Source: Beroe forskalii
Lineage: Eukaryota > Ctenophora > Nuda > Beroida > Beroidae
Length of the DNA stretch: 64,000 nt
Assembly: GCA_011033025.1 (NCBI GenBank)
Contig: WFMF01000129.1
Location: forward strand, 186,001 to 250,000
Reading direction: 5' to 3'
Shown in pieces: positions 52,831-64,000 of this stretch. The notes beneath the pieces are model-generated. The model saw nothing but the letters and a program-made list of their open reading frames with translations, had not been told where the DNA came from and did no database searches. The translations under genes were made by a program, and so were the position numbers. The number at the start of each line of letters is the position of its first letter. The stretch's first letter is position 1.

Positions 52831-55800
52831 CAGTGTATACAGTGAATACTGTAAGTATTTATTTCGTTGGTCGTCGAGCGCAGCTGACGACCAGCGAGCG
52901 TAGGATGAGATTTTACCTGTAATTGTATTGTGGTCGTCGAGCGTGGCGACCACCAATATCGAGCGTAGCTTTTTCAGCTTTTTTCTGACGACCAGCACAT
53001 TTTAGAGCTGCGTATGCCTTTATCATTTGGACTTACATTTGAACGAGACTACTTTGAAGTTTCCCCACGTGGTCACATATTACAAATAATTAACGTATGG
53101 TCAATACAAGTCTATTTCAAACACAAGTAAATATCCCACGCATTTTTATACATATTTAGAGTACGTTATCATAAGCTTTGCGGTACAATACAGCTGCGAG
53201 GGCTTGAGGCAGTCATTGTAAAAGTACTAAAGACTTTTGTCAGGACGATTCTTACTCTCCACGACATAAATGAGCCTGTACACTTGTCAAACACAATGAA
53301 ATACTTAAAATGAGTCACGGTTATAATTTGGCGGCTTTTGTACAGTATCGTAAGTGATTGCCAATTTGGTTTCGTTTATGCTAATTTCATTGGGAATTTC
53401 AATGCTAATTTCAACAAAAATTCGGTCGTTTGGACGTTTGGGTCGCCACAAACGTGGCTGTTGGTTGTCGAGCGACGCTCGCTCGCTCGCTGGGGTTCTG
53501 TCACTGGGGCAGGGAAACTGCTAAGGAACTCTTGTATTGTACCGCAACCCTTCTTTCCAATCATAAGGGTTTTAATAACTATGGACACTGAACAGGGGTC
53601 AGTGAAACTGAACCCATGTCCAATACTCTCTCTTTCTCTATGTAGAGTATTTAGTTAGGAGTATCGGAGTACAGATTTAGAGAACTGAAGCTACTTATAC
53701 AGCTGCTTTACATAAATTCTGCGAATCATGGTTCCGTTTATTGTTGCATTAATTAGCTGCCGGAATAAACAATGCTCATAATATCATTGTGTTTATATTT
53801 TTTTGAATTATCAATTATTATGTTAACTAAACAGTTTATTTGGACCATTTGGATGATTTTCAATTCCTTGCTATTAGCATGTTAAGTGTTGAACCGTATC
53901 CTGAAAGAAACTGCCCGTTTATTTCTGTCAAAATTGCTTATTGGAGGTGAATACTAGTTTCAAACCAGAAGGCGTACAGCTTAACCGGTTGACATGAACA
54001 CAACACGTCAAAATGCCTCAAAAACAAGTGTTTAGAGAGGACAGGATAGCTTCTATCAGGAAGTCAGGGTACTTTATCTCTTAATGAAGCTGGTGTTCTG
54101 AAAAGTAAAATATATAAAATGTGTGTTGTATATGCAGCTTTTTGAATATTCTAATTGTTCAAGGAAAATAGATTTCTTTCCTTTTCACCTGCAAGCAAAG
54201 AAATAGCCCTCCTTACTTTGCTAAAACTATTGTAGAGCTTTTTTACCTTACAAACGTACAAAATTTGGTTGCAACAGTAGTGCTACCAAGGGAAAATTTT
54301 ACAAAACTGAGGGGATTTTGAAGTCAATGGAGCAATGGGCATGCACGCAACGGGTATCCGTGTGCTGCTCCGAAATCTTGAAGGTATCAAATTTGAAAAA
54401 AAATCATTTTCATTCTTCTATTCACAATAAATTTGTTCTAATAATAATCACTTAATCACAAGATGTACTTTATAAGATGATAGAATGCAAGTTGGGAGAT
54501 TGTGACCCAAAAAAACTTAGCCCTACCCTATTTTTCCGATTTTTAAGCTAGTTGTTTTGATTTCTTTCCGTTTTAAGGTTTTTGGGTTACCTTTCAGCAA
54601 TTCCAGGACAATTTCCAATGAGTTTTATGCCCATCAGAGCTAAAATCCCCGGGGATTTTGGCTCCGATGGACTTGATTTTTTAGAGGCCTAACTTAAAAT
54701 TCTGCTCTATAGCGTAATATAAGTGCGAAATGAAGTTTCAAGGCGATCCTGAAAATTTCATGGAAAAAGTTTTAAAGTAACATTTTCGTTCTTTTTGGGG
54801 CGTCAGATTCATGGAACCTGCGAACACGTTTGCTTTTAATATGATTACGACCCTTTTTACAAAATAAGCTGGATATGGATGATGCAGTGTCTACCGCCCT
54901 ACCGGTATCATATAAGTAGCTAGACTAGTAGGTATCAAGTTATATTATACGAGGTGCCCGGTGCCCCGAAGTGAGGAAGTGGGGCCGAGTGAGTTTTCAG
55001 AGATTTACACGCCCCAAAAATTGTGGGCTGGATTCATGCCTGGTTTCGATCTATTGCATAATTTATTCTCTCAACATACAAGCTATTTTACAGCATTCTC
55101 AATTTTCCCGGCAGCCAACTGCTCTCAATTTTCCCCGTTGTACATTGGACCACTTCCTTATAATCCCAGACTCTGGAGTTCCTTTTATTTCTAGCAGACC
55201 ATTCTTCAAAAGGTTATTTGTGTCCGCATCGCAGAGGTTGATTTCTCGACATGTCCTCATTTACTCTTGCTCTAAGCGTTTTAACAGCGTCGTTGTTATG
55301 CACAGGTAATACATTTTCTATTTATCAGGTCACTACCAATATTAGCATAGATATTTGCATTCGTTTCTCAGTCTCTTGATATTTTCTTGGCAAGCTCAAA
55401 TTTAATTCGGTGCGGAAGCACAAACATTATTCACGTGCTCTTATGAAATTATTATATCATAACATGAATTTATAAGTATGCCATCTGTCGGGTGTTTTGT
55501 AGGAAACGACTCAATGCAAAAGATTTTGATTTAGTAACACCAATAAGTTCGCCATGATATTAATTAGGGTTGGTGACACAGCCTCAACGAAACCTCACAT
55601 CACTAGATTAGAGTGAAATTCTGATGAATCTGAGCCTAGGTCCTTGGTAATCGTTTGCTGAAACCTGGTAAATGTGTAAATGTTGAGTCATGCTCGACCC
55701 ATTGGACTCTTAATTATGCTGACAAAATCAGCTTAATCTGTTTAGCTGAGTCGTCGAGCCGAATCTTGGAGTCGTGTCGAGCCAGAAAGTCGAATCCACT

Positions 55801-57028
55801 TAGCAGTAGCTGAATCCGCTTTGCCTACCAAAGTCTTAGCTAACCTCTGATAAGCTAGGCGTTTATGATAAAAGTTAACACAGTAGACGTAGACTTTACC
55901 ACTAACATAAGCAATGCCTGCATTTTTTCATTTAACTAGCCAAAATCTCGCCGGATACTCCCCTTTTTGGGGTGTTTGGGCAATGGGCTTGGTTATGGAA
56001 TACTCTCCCTCGTATTGTCAGACGTTGTCTGACCCCGCGAGGGGGTCAGACAACTTCGGACAATCTTTGTGCCCCCTTTTATTTCCCAATTTGTTTTCCC
56101 ATTCCCCCGTTGGTTCCCCCATATTGAAATATTTCATAATTTGGGTTTCTATTGAAGAGCATTTGCTGATCTAAGAGTGTGTTCTATAACGATTAACGAT
56201 ATACTAGCGTCTAATAGCGCCCATTACATCTATAGTTAGCGAAAATTCCACCCATTACATCGGTTCCCTTCCCTTTTCTTGCGTCTTGCACCCATAGTGT
56301 TGAATTTTAGGAGTGGCATCCAATGCGGAAAGGAGAACCACTGACCTGGAGAGTCGCCACACTCTCTAGAGTGGCAAACAGTCTCTGATTACGATGAAGC
56401 TGGAACAAGAGAAAGGATTCCTGGTTGAAGAGGACGCTGTTAACATACCAATACTAGAAAAAACAGTATAAAAGACATTTATTAAGTGATAGTGATGATC
56501 ATGTTGAGAGTAAGGAAGGCCACATTTAATAATGAGGAGGTTTATCACGACGGTGCACTAAATACAAAAGAATGCCATAAGTCCAAGACATAGTCTAAAT
56601 AAACATCCTTCAATCTTTTTCAAGGTATGCCATGAGCTTATGAGAAAACTAGATTATTGTGAGAATTCTAGAAGAAATAGGTACTTGACGCAAAATGCCT
56701 GCAATTATTCTGCCTCTAAACAACAGATTCACGTATGGGCACAGTAAAGCAATCGCGCACAAAGTACTAGCAGACGGGTCACGTGACATGACGGGTGAAA
56801 TGACGTCACAAAACATAAAAAGGCCCTACGGACAAGGAAGGCATTGTCCAATTTCCAAAAATTGATATATCGTGATCAGCTCATCAAGATCTAACAGAAA
56901 ACGATGATGCCCAAACTTTGAAAAAGGGCGGACCCTAATGGCTTTGGATTATCGATAACTATAATATTCTTCATTTTCATTGGTTCAATGTTTAGTATTT
57001 TTAATAAAAATCATAAATTATTCATCAG
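52831..57028. other. long AT-rich region with no recognised gene
   Basis: I found no exon with a recognisable domain or good splice context. ORFs at 54961-55309 and 55914-56174 have no family features. Small palindromes include GACCCCGCGAGGGGGTC-type sequence near 56035. Some of this may be the upstream intron of the lectin-like gene that starts at 57029. Confidence 0.5.
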
Positions 57029-60000
57029 AACAATAACCGCACCAAGTGATAGAATTGAACTCGACTGCTCTTCATCTGGGCAATATTTAAAATTAGTCAA
57101 TGATGCTGCGTCTTCTGATGGATACATTGCTGAAATCCAAGTTTTTGGGGAAGAAGCTTCTATCATAGGAGGTCAGCTGACATTCAAGTATTCACGCTTC
57201 CATAATCTTTTCAGTACATTTCTCACAATCATTAATTTCAGAAGGGATTATGAAAAATGCCCCAGACCTTCCAAAATTTCCCGCCCTGGCCAGGGCGGTA
57301 ACCCTCTCCATATCAGAAAAAGAAACATAAATAGTAAGTCGGGACCTATCTACCTAGCTATTCTGTGATATGATGGTGAACTAGTAATAAGCGCTAACAT
57401 GTCGAAGTGGTGACCGTATACCGCAACTTACATGGTCGAGACGACAGCCAAATTCATTATCAAAGGTATACGGTCACAGCTGAGATCATGGAACCGGATT
57501 AAACCCCGACCGGAAACAGCTGGGACCTTCTATTCTCTGACCAAACAACAGTATTTCTTCCCACTTGGGTCTGCATGACGACATTCGTCCGGATTCAATC
57601 CTTAAGTAGATTTTTGAGTGCTCCTTTATAAAATCAAATTGCATTTTAAGCTTTTTTGCACTGTAATTCAGTGGAGACCGTATAACCAACCTTACACGGT
57701 CGCTAAATCAAGCATGAGAGGGGTATAATGGTTTATTCATGCCTCATAGTGAATCAGTTAATCACGTGAGTTCCCGCGGACATTTTGTAGATATTAGGGC
57801 GTTTTTGGGCCTAAAGGTGGCCAGATTGGCCACATTTTTCAAGATATGAGGTTCCAACTTGTTTTTCCCATCATTGAGGTCAAAATTAAATGAATGATGG
57901 GCAAAGTGAATTGAACCCTATTTTGCTATTAAAGCCCATAAAACCTTCAAAAATCAACAAAAATTGCCATGTCTCTAACCGCAGTTTTTTACAGTGTTCT
58001 CCACTCAATGTCTAATAACTTCGGCCAGGATTAACATTTTTCCATAATTCTTTTGCAGGGGTTAGAAGGGTTAATTTTGCAGAAACCATAATCGAGCCAG
58101 ATTTTTGATTTAGGCCTCCAAAATTTTTTGAGCCCATTTGGGCCGAAAAATTGGCGAAAATTTGCGTCAAATGGGCTCAAAAAACTTTGTGAGGCCTGAA
58201 TCAAAAATTCCGCGGATATTATCCCTCCAACCCCATCAAAAGCAATTAGCAAAAATATTAATCCTTGCCGAAGTTATTTGACGTTGAGTGGAGGACTCTT
58301 TGAAAAAGTTGCGTTTTCAGATATGGTCATTTTTCTAGATTTTTGAAGGTTTTTACGGGCTAAAATGGCCAAATAAGGCCAATTCACTTATGATCTGTTT
58401 TGCTCATCAATTTTGACCTAAATAATGGGCAAAACAAGTTTGAAGCTCGTATCTTAAAATTGTGGCCAATCTGGCCACCTTAAGGCCCAAAATAGTCTAA
58501 CTGTCACTTTGACTGGCACGTTTTGCAAGACCATAACTTGGCCATTTTCATCCAATTTTGACAAACAAATACACTAAAATGATCAGGTCGTCGGGACGAG
58601 TCGAGAATGCAACCAAATGCTAATCTCTATCTCCTTCCGTTAAAATTTCGAATTTTGACCCCATTCAAATATGCAATGTTGAACCTATGGATTCGAGACC
58701 ACCGCCAAAATGTTGGTACATGTCCAGGCCATCCTGGCCAACTCCTATCCAAAAATCGTGTTTTTCAAAATATCAGGGGTGAACCCCTACTAAAGAAATT
58801 GATGATTACACACGATTTTCGACTTCATTACATTGAATCAAGTTCAAATACGACGAGTGTATGGAGCCAGTTTGTGTTTATCAGCACGTGAGTTGACGTC
58901 GATGATTTGTAGAAATAAAGAAATACGTCACTTTTGTTAATTCAAAGTGAGAATAACGTTGTTTCGGACTGTCTGAGGTTTAGTTACGTTGGCTCCAGCT
59001 GACAAAATGGACTGGCCACACCAAATCAGCAGGGGTTTACTAAGACAACCATCCAACGGTTTTGGAGAGTGCAAAACTTTAAACTGATAACATTCCATTT
59101 CAGAAACGAAATTTCTTGCTCCTGACAATGGATACCTCCGTGGTAATGTATTGGAATGCTTACCAGATGGTCTTGAGTTTCCTACCAGCACAAAAATTAT
59201 AGGTCCTGGAGGAGTTTCTGTTCTGGATGAAACATCAGATATAGGTAATAATGAAACAACGAAATATGTTTGGCTGTTTTATAATACTACCTGATGATTG
59301 AGCCGGCTTTATTTTTGACCGGCCCTTTTTTAAAAAGCCCTGTGGAAAAATTTTTTCAACCAGTTTCTAAACCAAGAAGTTTTGCTCGAAAATAGTCACA
59401 AAAACGAACTTATGCTAGTATCGAAATAGCATAAAAAACCAAATCCTTGTCTAATATATCATGATTTAGGTCACTATCTGTGTTATATTATCTGTGACAT
59501 TCAAATGAATTTGACAGTACATAAGCCTGAAGCCAAGTAACAAGAGATTCATCTTACCTAAAATAACTGTCAAAAGGCCTTTAATTTAATCAGCCCCCCT
59601 CCCATTTTAACTGTTCTTCTTTTACCTGTCCCTTTGGACAAAAATCTCAAAGTCAATAAGGCCAATAAGGTAGTTAATCAGTGATCACAATACAGGACAA
59701 TGAATGTTGAGTGGCAGACCGGCAGATTCAGCCCCTTTATGTTGCAAAAAGCCCGTAGGCCTAAACACACTTTCTTCATCACTACACAGACAACATAACT
59801 AGATGATAAAATGTATTGCTGCATATATCAACTTCTCAATAACAATTGCACGTCTAGGAGGAGATTGGCAAGCAGTGACAAAACAGACAGAAATAGCGCA
59901 TGATTTGGAGATAAGATCTTTCCAAGTAATGACTGACTCGACTCTTGGTAGTTATCATGAGACTATCATAGAATTTTACGATAAAGATAAATCTTCACAA

Positions 60001-62505
60001 GGAAATATTCTCATTTCCTTCGGAACCACTTTACAAGTTACCTTTTCTGGCTGTTATTCTTCCCCTCAATTGATAGATTTTGATTTCAACCCTCCTGCTG
60101 ATGAAAACAAAGTATGGACATTCCTCAAAGTTCCTTTAGATACTTTTCTCATCCGATGTAATGGCATAGAAGTTTTACAATATGTGTTTCCATCATTATG
60201 CCAAGCAAAATACAGAACACCAATTAAATACCTCAAGTTTGGAGAAGACGACACTGCATCTGATGCTTATCGGACAGTTCGTGGAGGTAGGCACCAATTA
60301 ATCTTATATGATGAATTTTTATTCAACTCTTTTGTTTCCTTTGCAATTTTTATATCTGAATCCGATAGAAAGGATCACTAATGACCAATGGGCATTGGAC
60401 AGTAGATCTGTTACAGTACTCCTATGATATCTAAATAGCTAAATCGACTGGATTTAATGTGGATCTGATAGAATATAGATCCATTGGACACAGATAATTA
60501 GATTAATTGAAGATAATTTCAATTTATTGTGTGAATTGGAAATCCCAAACAACACTTATATTATGGATAGCATAAACTTTGAGTTTTCATAGAAGATGGC
60601 TCTGTGTGAACTGCTTCAGCAATAAGCAGCTGATGAGAATTGAGAGATTGTACATTTCAGATGGCGGGATTTTGTGATAAAGCATTTGTATCTCTCAGTG
60701 TTAGAGTAGTTATTGGTCGTGTCACAGAGTGGAGTGCCGAAGGCACGACACGATGTTACATGACCAATAACGCTCTTATTTTTCGCTATGGAGATAAGAG
60801 GGATCGATTGCCGTCAAAAAAGTTGACCTAAATGCATGCATTCATGCATTTTCATTCACGTGACTTTGTGCACCAATAGCAGCCCGCTACGGGCCTCCCC
60901 TGACCCTGTCTCGTGGCATTTGGGCTTCTACTAGTGACTTCAATGCAGCTACATTACTGGCTGATATGTCTGCCACGTCAGTTCCGCGTGCTACGCATAA
61001 TTCGCTCTAGAACACGTGACCCGGTCAGGTTGAATGGAGGAGAAAATACGAGATTTATGGAACGGCAAGTTCAGGAGGATCAGCTGCGGTACTTGTAATT
61101 GATAGGAAGTAAATGCAGTCACTTCAGAAATTTTTACGGATTGTGCGCTTGCTCTTCGCATTTGCTGTCGACTACCAATGTTTTAATCATTTTCTGCTCC
61201 GGAGTTCACAGATAGTATCAATCATGTGCGCTCAAGTACATAAACCGTATGATGGAAAAAAACATGCTAATTACTAAAAAGTTAGTACCCGCGTCACGGC
61301 ACAATCCATTTGTCTAATGTTTATTGTAGCATTTCTGTAATCTACACCATTCGCAACGCCTATGATCGTATCCATGAATGAATGAAGTTCCAATTATTAC
61401 GGCATAGGATAAGGATTAAGGAATTGGATTCTTTTTAAAGCAACCATTACGTGATTATACTTATTCTTAATTTCAATACGTTTTTCATAACCTGCCGACG
61501 AAAAATTTTAACTACCTATGACGCAACATGCTCTTCCCCTCTCGTGTGACATCCAGAATATTCATATTGGCTAGTATCCAAGTTTTTTACTCCATAGGTA
61601 ATAGATACCATCATGTGTCACGTACATGGGTGCAGTAACTTTTTCCTTGATATGAGCTCATTATTAGGTATCAAAGTAGCAAGTCAATGACATACAACTG
61701 CCAATTTTTCGTGCGTGGATATTTGTAGATTTGCTATAGTAAGTTTGAAATCGGATCATTCTGATGGGGCAGGTCAAGTCAAAGTCACGTGACACGGTCA
61801 GGTGACCCAGTCACGTGGTAACTGCCTGCCACAAGGTCCCTCGCGTGGTCACCACGTGGCCGCTAGGTGGCTACCACGTGACAGGCACGGCCAACAGAGC
61901 GAAAAATAATGATATTTTTTGAGCAACAAAATTATTTCAGCCATGGTGCAGATCCAGTCATTTGATACAAGCACAGATTGCGTGAGTCTCCCATCAGATG
62001 TGGGTAGTGGTACCGAATTACTGCTTTCTTATGACTGTACGTATTCTGAGGACTCATATTTTTGGTATGAGCCTTCCCAAGGATTGCGACACTTTACTAC
62101 TGGTTACTGTGTTTCGGTTAGTAACTAGGCCTGCCAGAATCATTTTTTTGTAAGTTGAAAGGTTTCTTATCACTGCTTCTAAGACTTTTAATATCGATTG
62201 TATCGATCATATCGGTGCATTACGTTGCCTTTATTAAACAGAAAATTATAAAAATATCTAACTGTATGACGTATGTATTTTTCAGCATTATTCATCAAGT
62301 GGTGCAAATGCTGATTATGGATTAGCCCTCTCTAACAGCTGCCCAGTTTACACTGCTGACAACACTTTAGGAGGCATTCGAGATGACGCCAGTGGTAAAA
62401 TATGGTACTTTCAAAGCAATTACAACAGTATAAGACTTGTAGAGCAGTCTGAGATTCTAGCACAAGTCGCAAATAGTGCAAAATTCAGATTACAGCAAGT
62501 CCCAG
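57029..62505 (+). CDS. extracellular lectin-like modular protein, internal part (5 exons)
   Basis: Exons are 57029-57171, 59104-59244, 59858-60286, 61941-62116 and 62286-62505. All borders are GT-AG and the phases fit throughout (1, 1, 1, 0, 1), giving about 370 codons. Exon 1 (KLVNDAASSDGYIAEIQVFG) looks like the end of an F5/8-C or fucolectin-type galactose-binding domain. Exon 2 starts TKFLAPDNGYLRGNVLECLP. Exon 3 encodes one beta-rich domain (EIRSFQVMTDST, WTFLKVPLDTFLIRCNG, YLKFGEDDTASDAYR) that I could not assign; a distant FA-methyltransferase-type fold is possible. Exons 4-5 (STDCVSLPSDVG, GLRHFTTGYCVS, SGKIWYFQSNYNSIRLVE) resemble a ricin-B/beta-trefoil module. No membrane segment is visible. 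Both ends extend beyond the seen exons. The role is probably carbohydrate or surface binding. Confidence 0.72.
57172..59103 (+). other. intron carrying a decayed copy of the dispersed CACGTG repeat
   Basis: The intron holds CCCGCCCTGGCCAGGGCGGT (about 57281), which also occurs at 9775. It also holds CTATTCTGTGATATGATGG (about 57359), TCACGTGAGTTCCCGCGGAC (about 57763) and an end at 58862-58990 matching 16225-16380. In between, 57800-58500 contains a long imperfect inverted repeat (GGCCAGATTGGCCAC... mirrored near 58470). Confidence 0.65.
60287..61940 (+). other. intron of the lectin-like gene
   Basis: No exon is recognised. A hairpin lies at about 60708-60772 (AGTTATTGGTCGTGTCA mirrored by GACCAATAACGCT). 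A cluster of CACGTG and TCACGTGAC strings spans 61780-61885. Confidence 0.55.
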
Positions 62506-64000
62506 GTAATACAATCAATTAACTTCATTGTAAGATTGTGATACTTCCTGAGAGGTGATTTTGGGTTTTTTACCATTGTTCAATAATTGTTAAATGCCAA
62601 ATTATTGTGGGTTTGAATATCTTTTCTTTCACTGTACATACCACTGAGCATAACAACACATAATGAAAAAAAGCACCGGCTGCATATCGAAATGTAAATT
62701 ACTGGTAAATCACTATATTCGAAAGATCATGATATTGTCGTGATATGATCAATGTATACTAAAAATGAATAACATTTAGTCATAAAAGGTGAAGCCTACG
62801 GCTATTTTGTGTGAAGGAACGTAATCAGATTTAGTTATTAAAATCAGCTTCTTTCATTTTGTCGCAGAGACTATAATCATCATTAATCAGTATTAGAGTA
62901 TTAGTATGCGACTAATAAACAGTGATCCGATCATTCAGTTAAGAACGTAATACGAAACAATGAATTGATATTCTTGGAGGGAGAATCTTTGCACTTTTGC
63001 AATATCATAGTTCTCCCCTAATACATGTATAAAAGTGCGTACAATAGTGCATATTATAGGGTAGAGTGACCTATTTCCGGCCATTTTTGTACCAATTTTT
63101 TAAAAAATCGTGTTTCATCTATGTGGGAAGGTTTTTAACCTTGGAAATAGTTGAATATGGTAGGAAAATGATTGAAGTTATCAATTCTATCAAAAAAATT
63201 TGAAAATTATGGATTTTTGATACTTTTTTGGCCAATTTTCGGAAATGGCCGGAATTAGGGCCCTGGCCTAATTCCGGTCATTTGAGCCTAATTCCGGCCA
63301 CCCAAAATATTTCTTAAACTACTGATCTTAGAGCAAAGACTTTTGTTCTGCCTATAAATTTCACCTTTCTTCTACTCAAAATTGAAATTTTACTGCATAG
63401 CTCTATCGGGTACAGTGATTTTTTGGCCTCCAAAGATAGGTCACTTTCAACTAAGAATAATATGTCATAAATGAAGTTTGCATACCATATAGACGGATTC
63501 CCACAGTATTGAAAACCCTTTTCTTTTACCTCTTATAGGTAAAAGTAACGGTAATGACAAGGAAAGTGAGTTGAGGGCCGGTCGGAATTAGGTCCCCTTC
63601 TGGGTTATGGGTACCTTATTCCGGTCACTTGCAATAACACCCTTATTAACCACATAGGAGCAATATTAAGTATTCTCACATTAGATGTGATGTTATATTT
63701 AGATTGTGGTATGTCAGAGAATCGCCAAAACGATTTCAAGTTAAAATTCTTGCATATAAAATTTCTAACAAATTCAACATCCGAATTACACAGATGTAAC
63801 ACACATCTGCAGGCTTTTCTGATAATTTTTTGCCCCCAAAGAAATACAACGTCTATATATACTCGATTTTTCACCTAAAAGCATTCCCATGCCTTAATTT
63901 GCAACATAAACTTGCATTTTGGTGTGTATACCATCAAAAATATCAGAAATTTCGATTTTGTGCAACAATTTCTGACTGTTGATGAATCTTTTATTGGATT
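62506..64000. other. 3' end of window, presumably intron
   Basis: After the last recognised donor (62506) I see no further exon. A repeat with several (C/T)AATTCCGG(C/T)CA strings spans about 63063-63640, in both orientations (for example 63240-63305, 63575 and 63615). It is probably a mobile-element remnant. Confidence 0.55.

Noticed and set aside
54961..55309. 112-codon ORF as an exon
   Set aside because: No domain and no convincing splice sites in phase; the overlapping frame is equally long.

Overview
This window is animal nuclear DNA, not bacterial. Genes are split by GT-AG introns, coding blocks encode animal extracellular modules (FOLN/Kazal, Ig, VWD-C8, LDLa plus 7TM), and roughly half of the sequence is minisatellites, fold-back elements and other repeats. 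The modules and the repeat-rich, AT-leaning non-coding DNA suggest a non-vertebrate, probably marine, animal. I cannot name the phylum from the sequence alone. There is no CRISPR array, operon, rRNA gene or convincing tRNA.

Layout. 1-3837 is a 55-bp minisatellite. 4098-20558 (+) is the 3' part of a gene for a secreted FOLN-Kazal-Ig-(PTS linker)-VWD-C8 protein (10 exons, all phases fit). Its large introns hold a Tc1/mariner-like non-autonomous element, fold-back elements, a ~1-kb dispersed repeat with a 140-bp satellite, and an antisense FLYWCH zinc-finger gene (17294-17713). 24975-26099 (-) is an intact single-exon Ser/Thr kinase. 28039-31691 (-) is the 3' part of a TBCCD1-like gene whose last intron is swollen by a ~38-copy 55-bp array. 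32230-32505 (+) is a proline-rich terminal exon with a PDZ-ligand end. 35036-35914 (-) is a LINE ORF1-like ORF. 36033-37286 (+) and 37807-39060 (-) are two convergent small multi-exon genes of unknown function. 40660-45330 is mostly 30-bp and 24-bp minisatellites. 46133-48251 (+) is an LDLa-repeat GPCR broken by several frameshifts. 48718-50332 is a hAT-like non-autonomous element with an exact 8-bp target duplication. 51180-52830 holds 88-bp and ~158-bp tandem repeats. 57029-62505 (+) is an internal part of a lectin-like extracellular gene (5 exons, all phases fit).

Most interesting pattern: in five of the gene models' junctions, tandem duplications span or abut a splice site. In the TBCCD1-like gene the array unit is the last-exon acceptor plus 34 bp of exon, repeated ~38 times. 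Two other genes have 2-copy duplications over an acceptor. The VWD gene has 3-5 copies of a branchpoint-polypyrimidine-AG module before one exon, a minisatellite next to a donor, and a possible donor-carrying 55-bp array. This looks like several stages of one process, splice-junction duplication growing into intronic minisatellites, and is the candidate undescribed phenomenon here.
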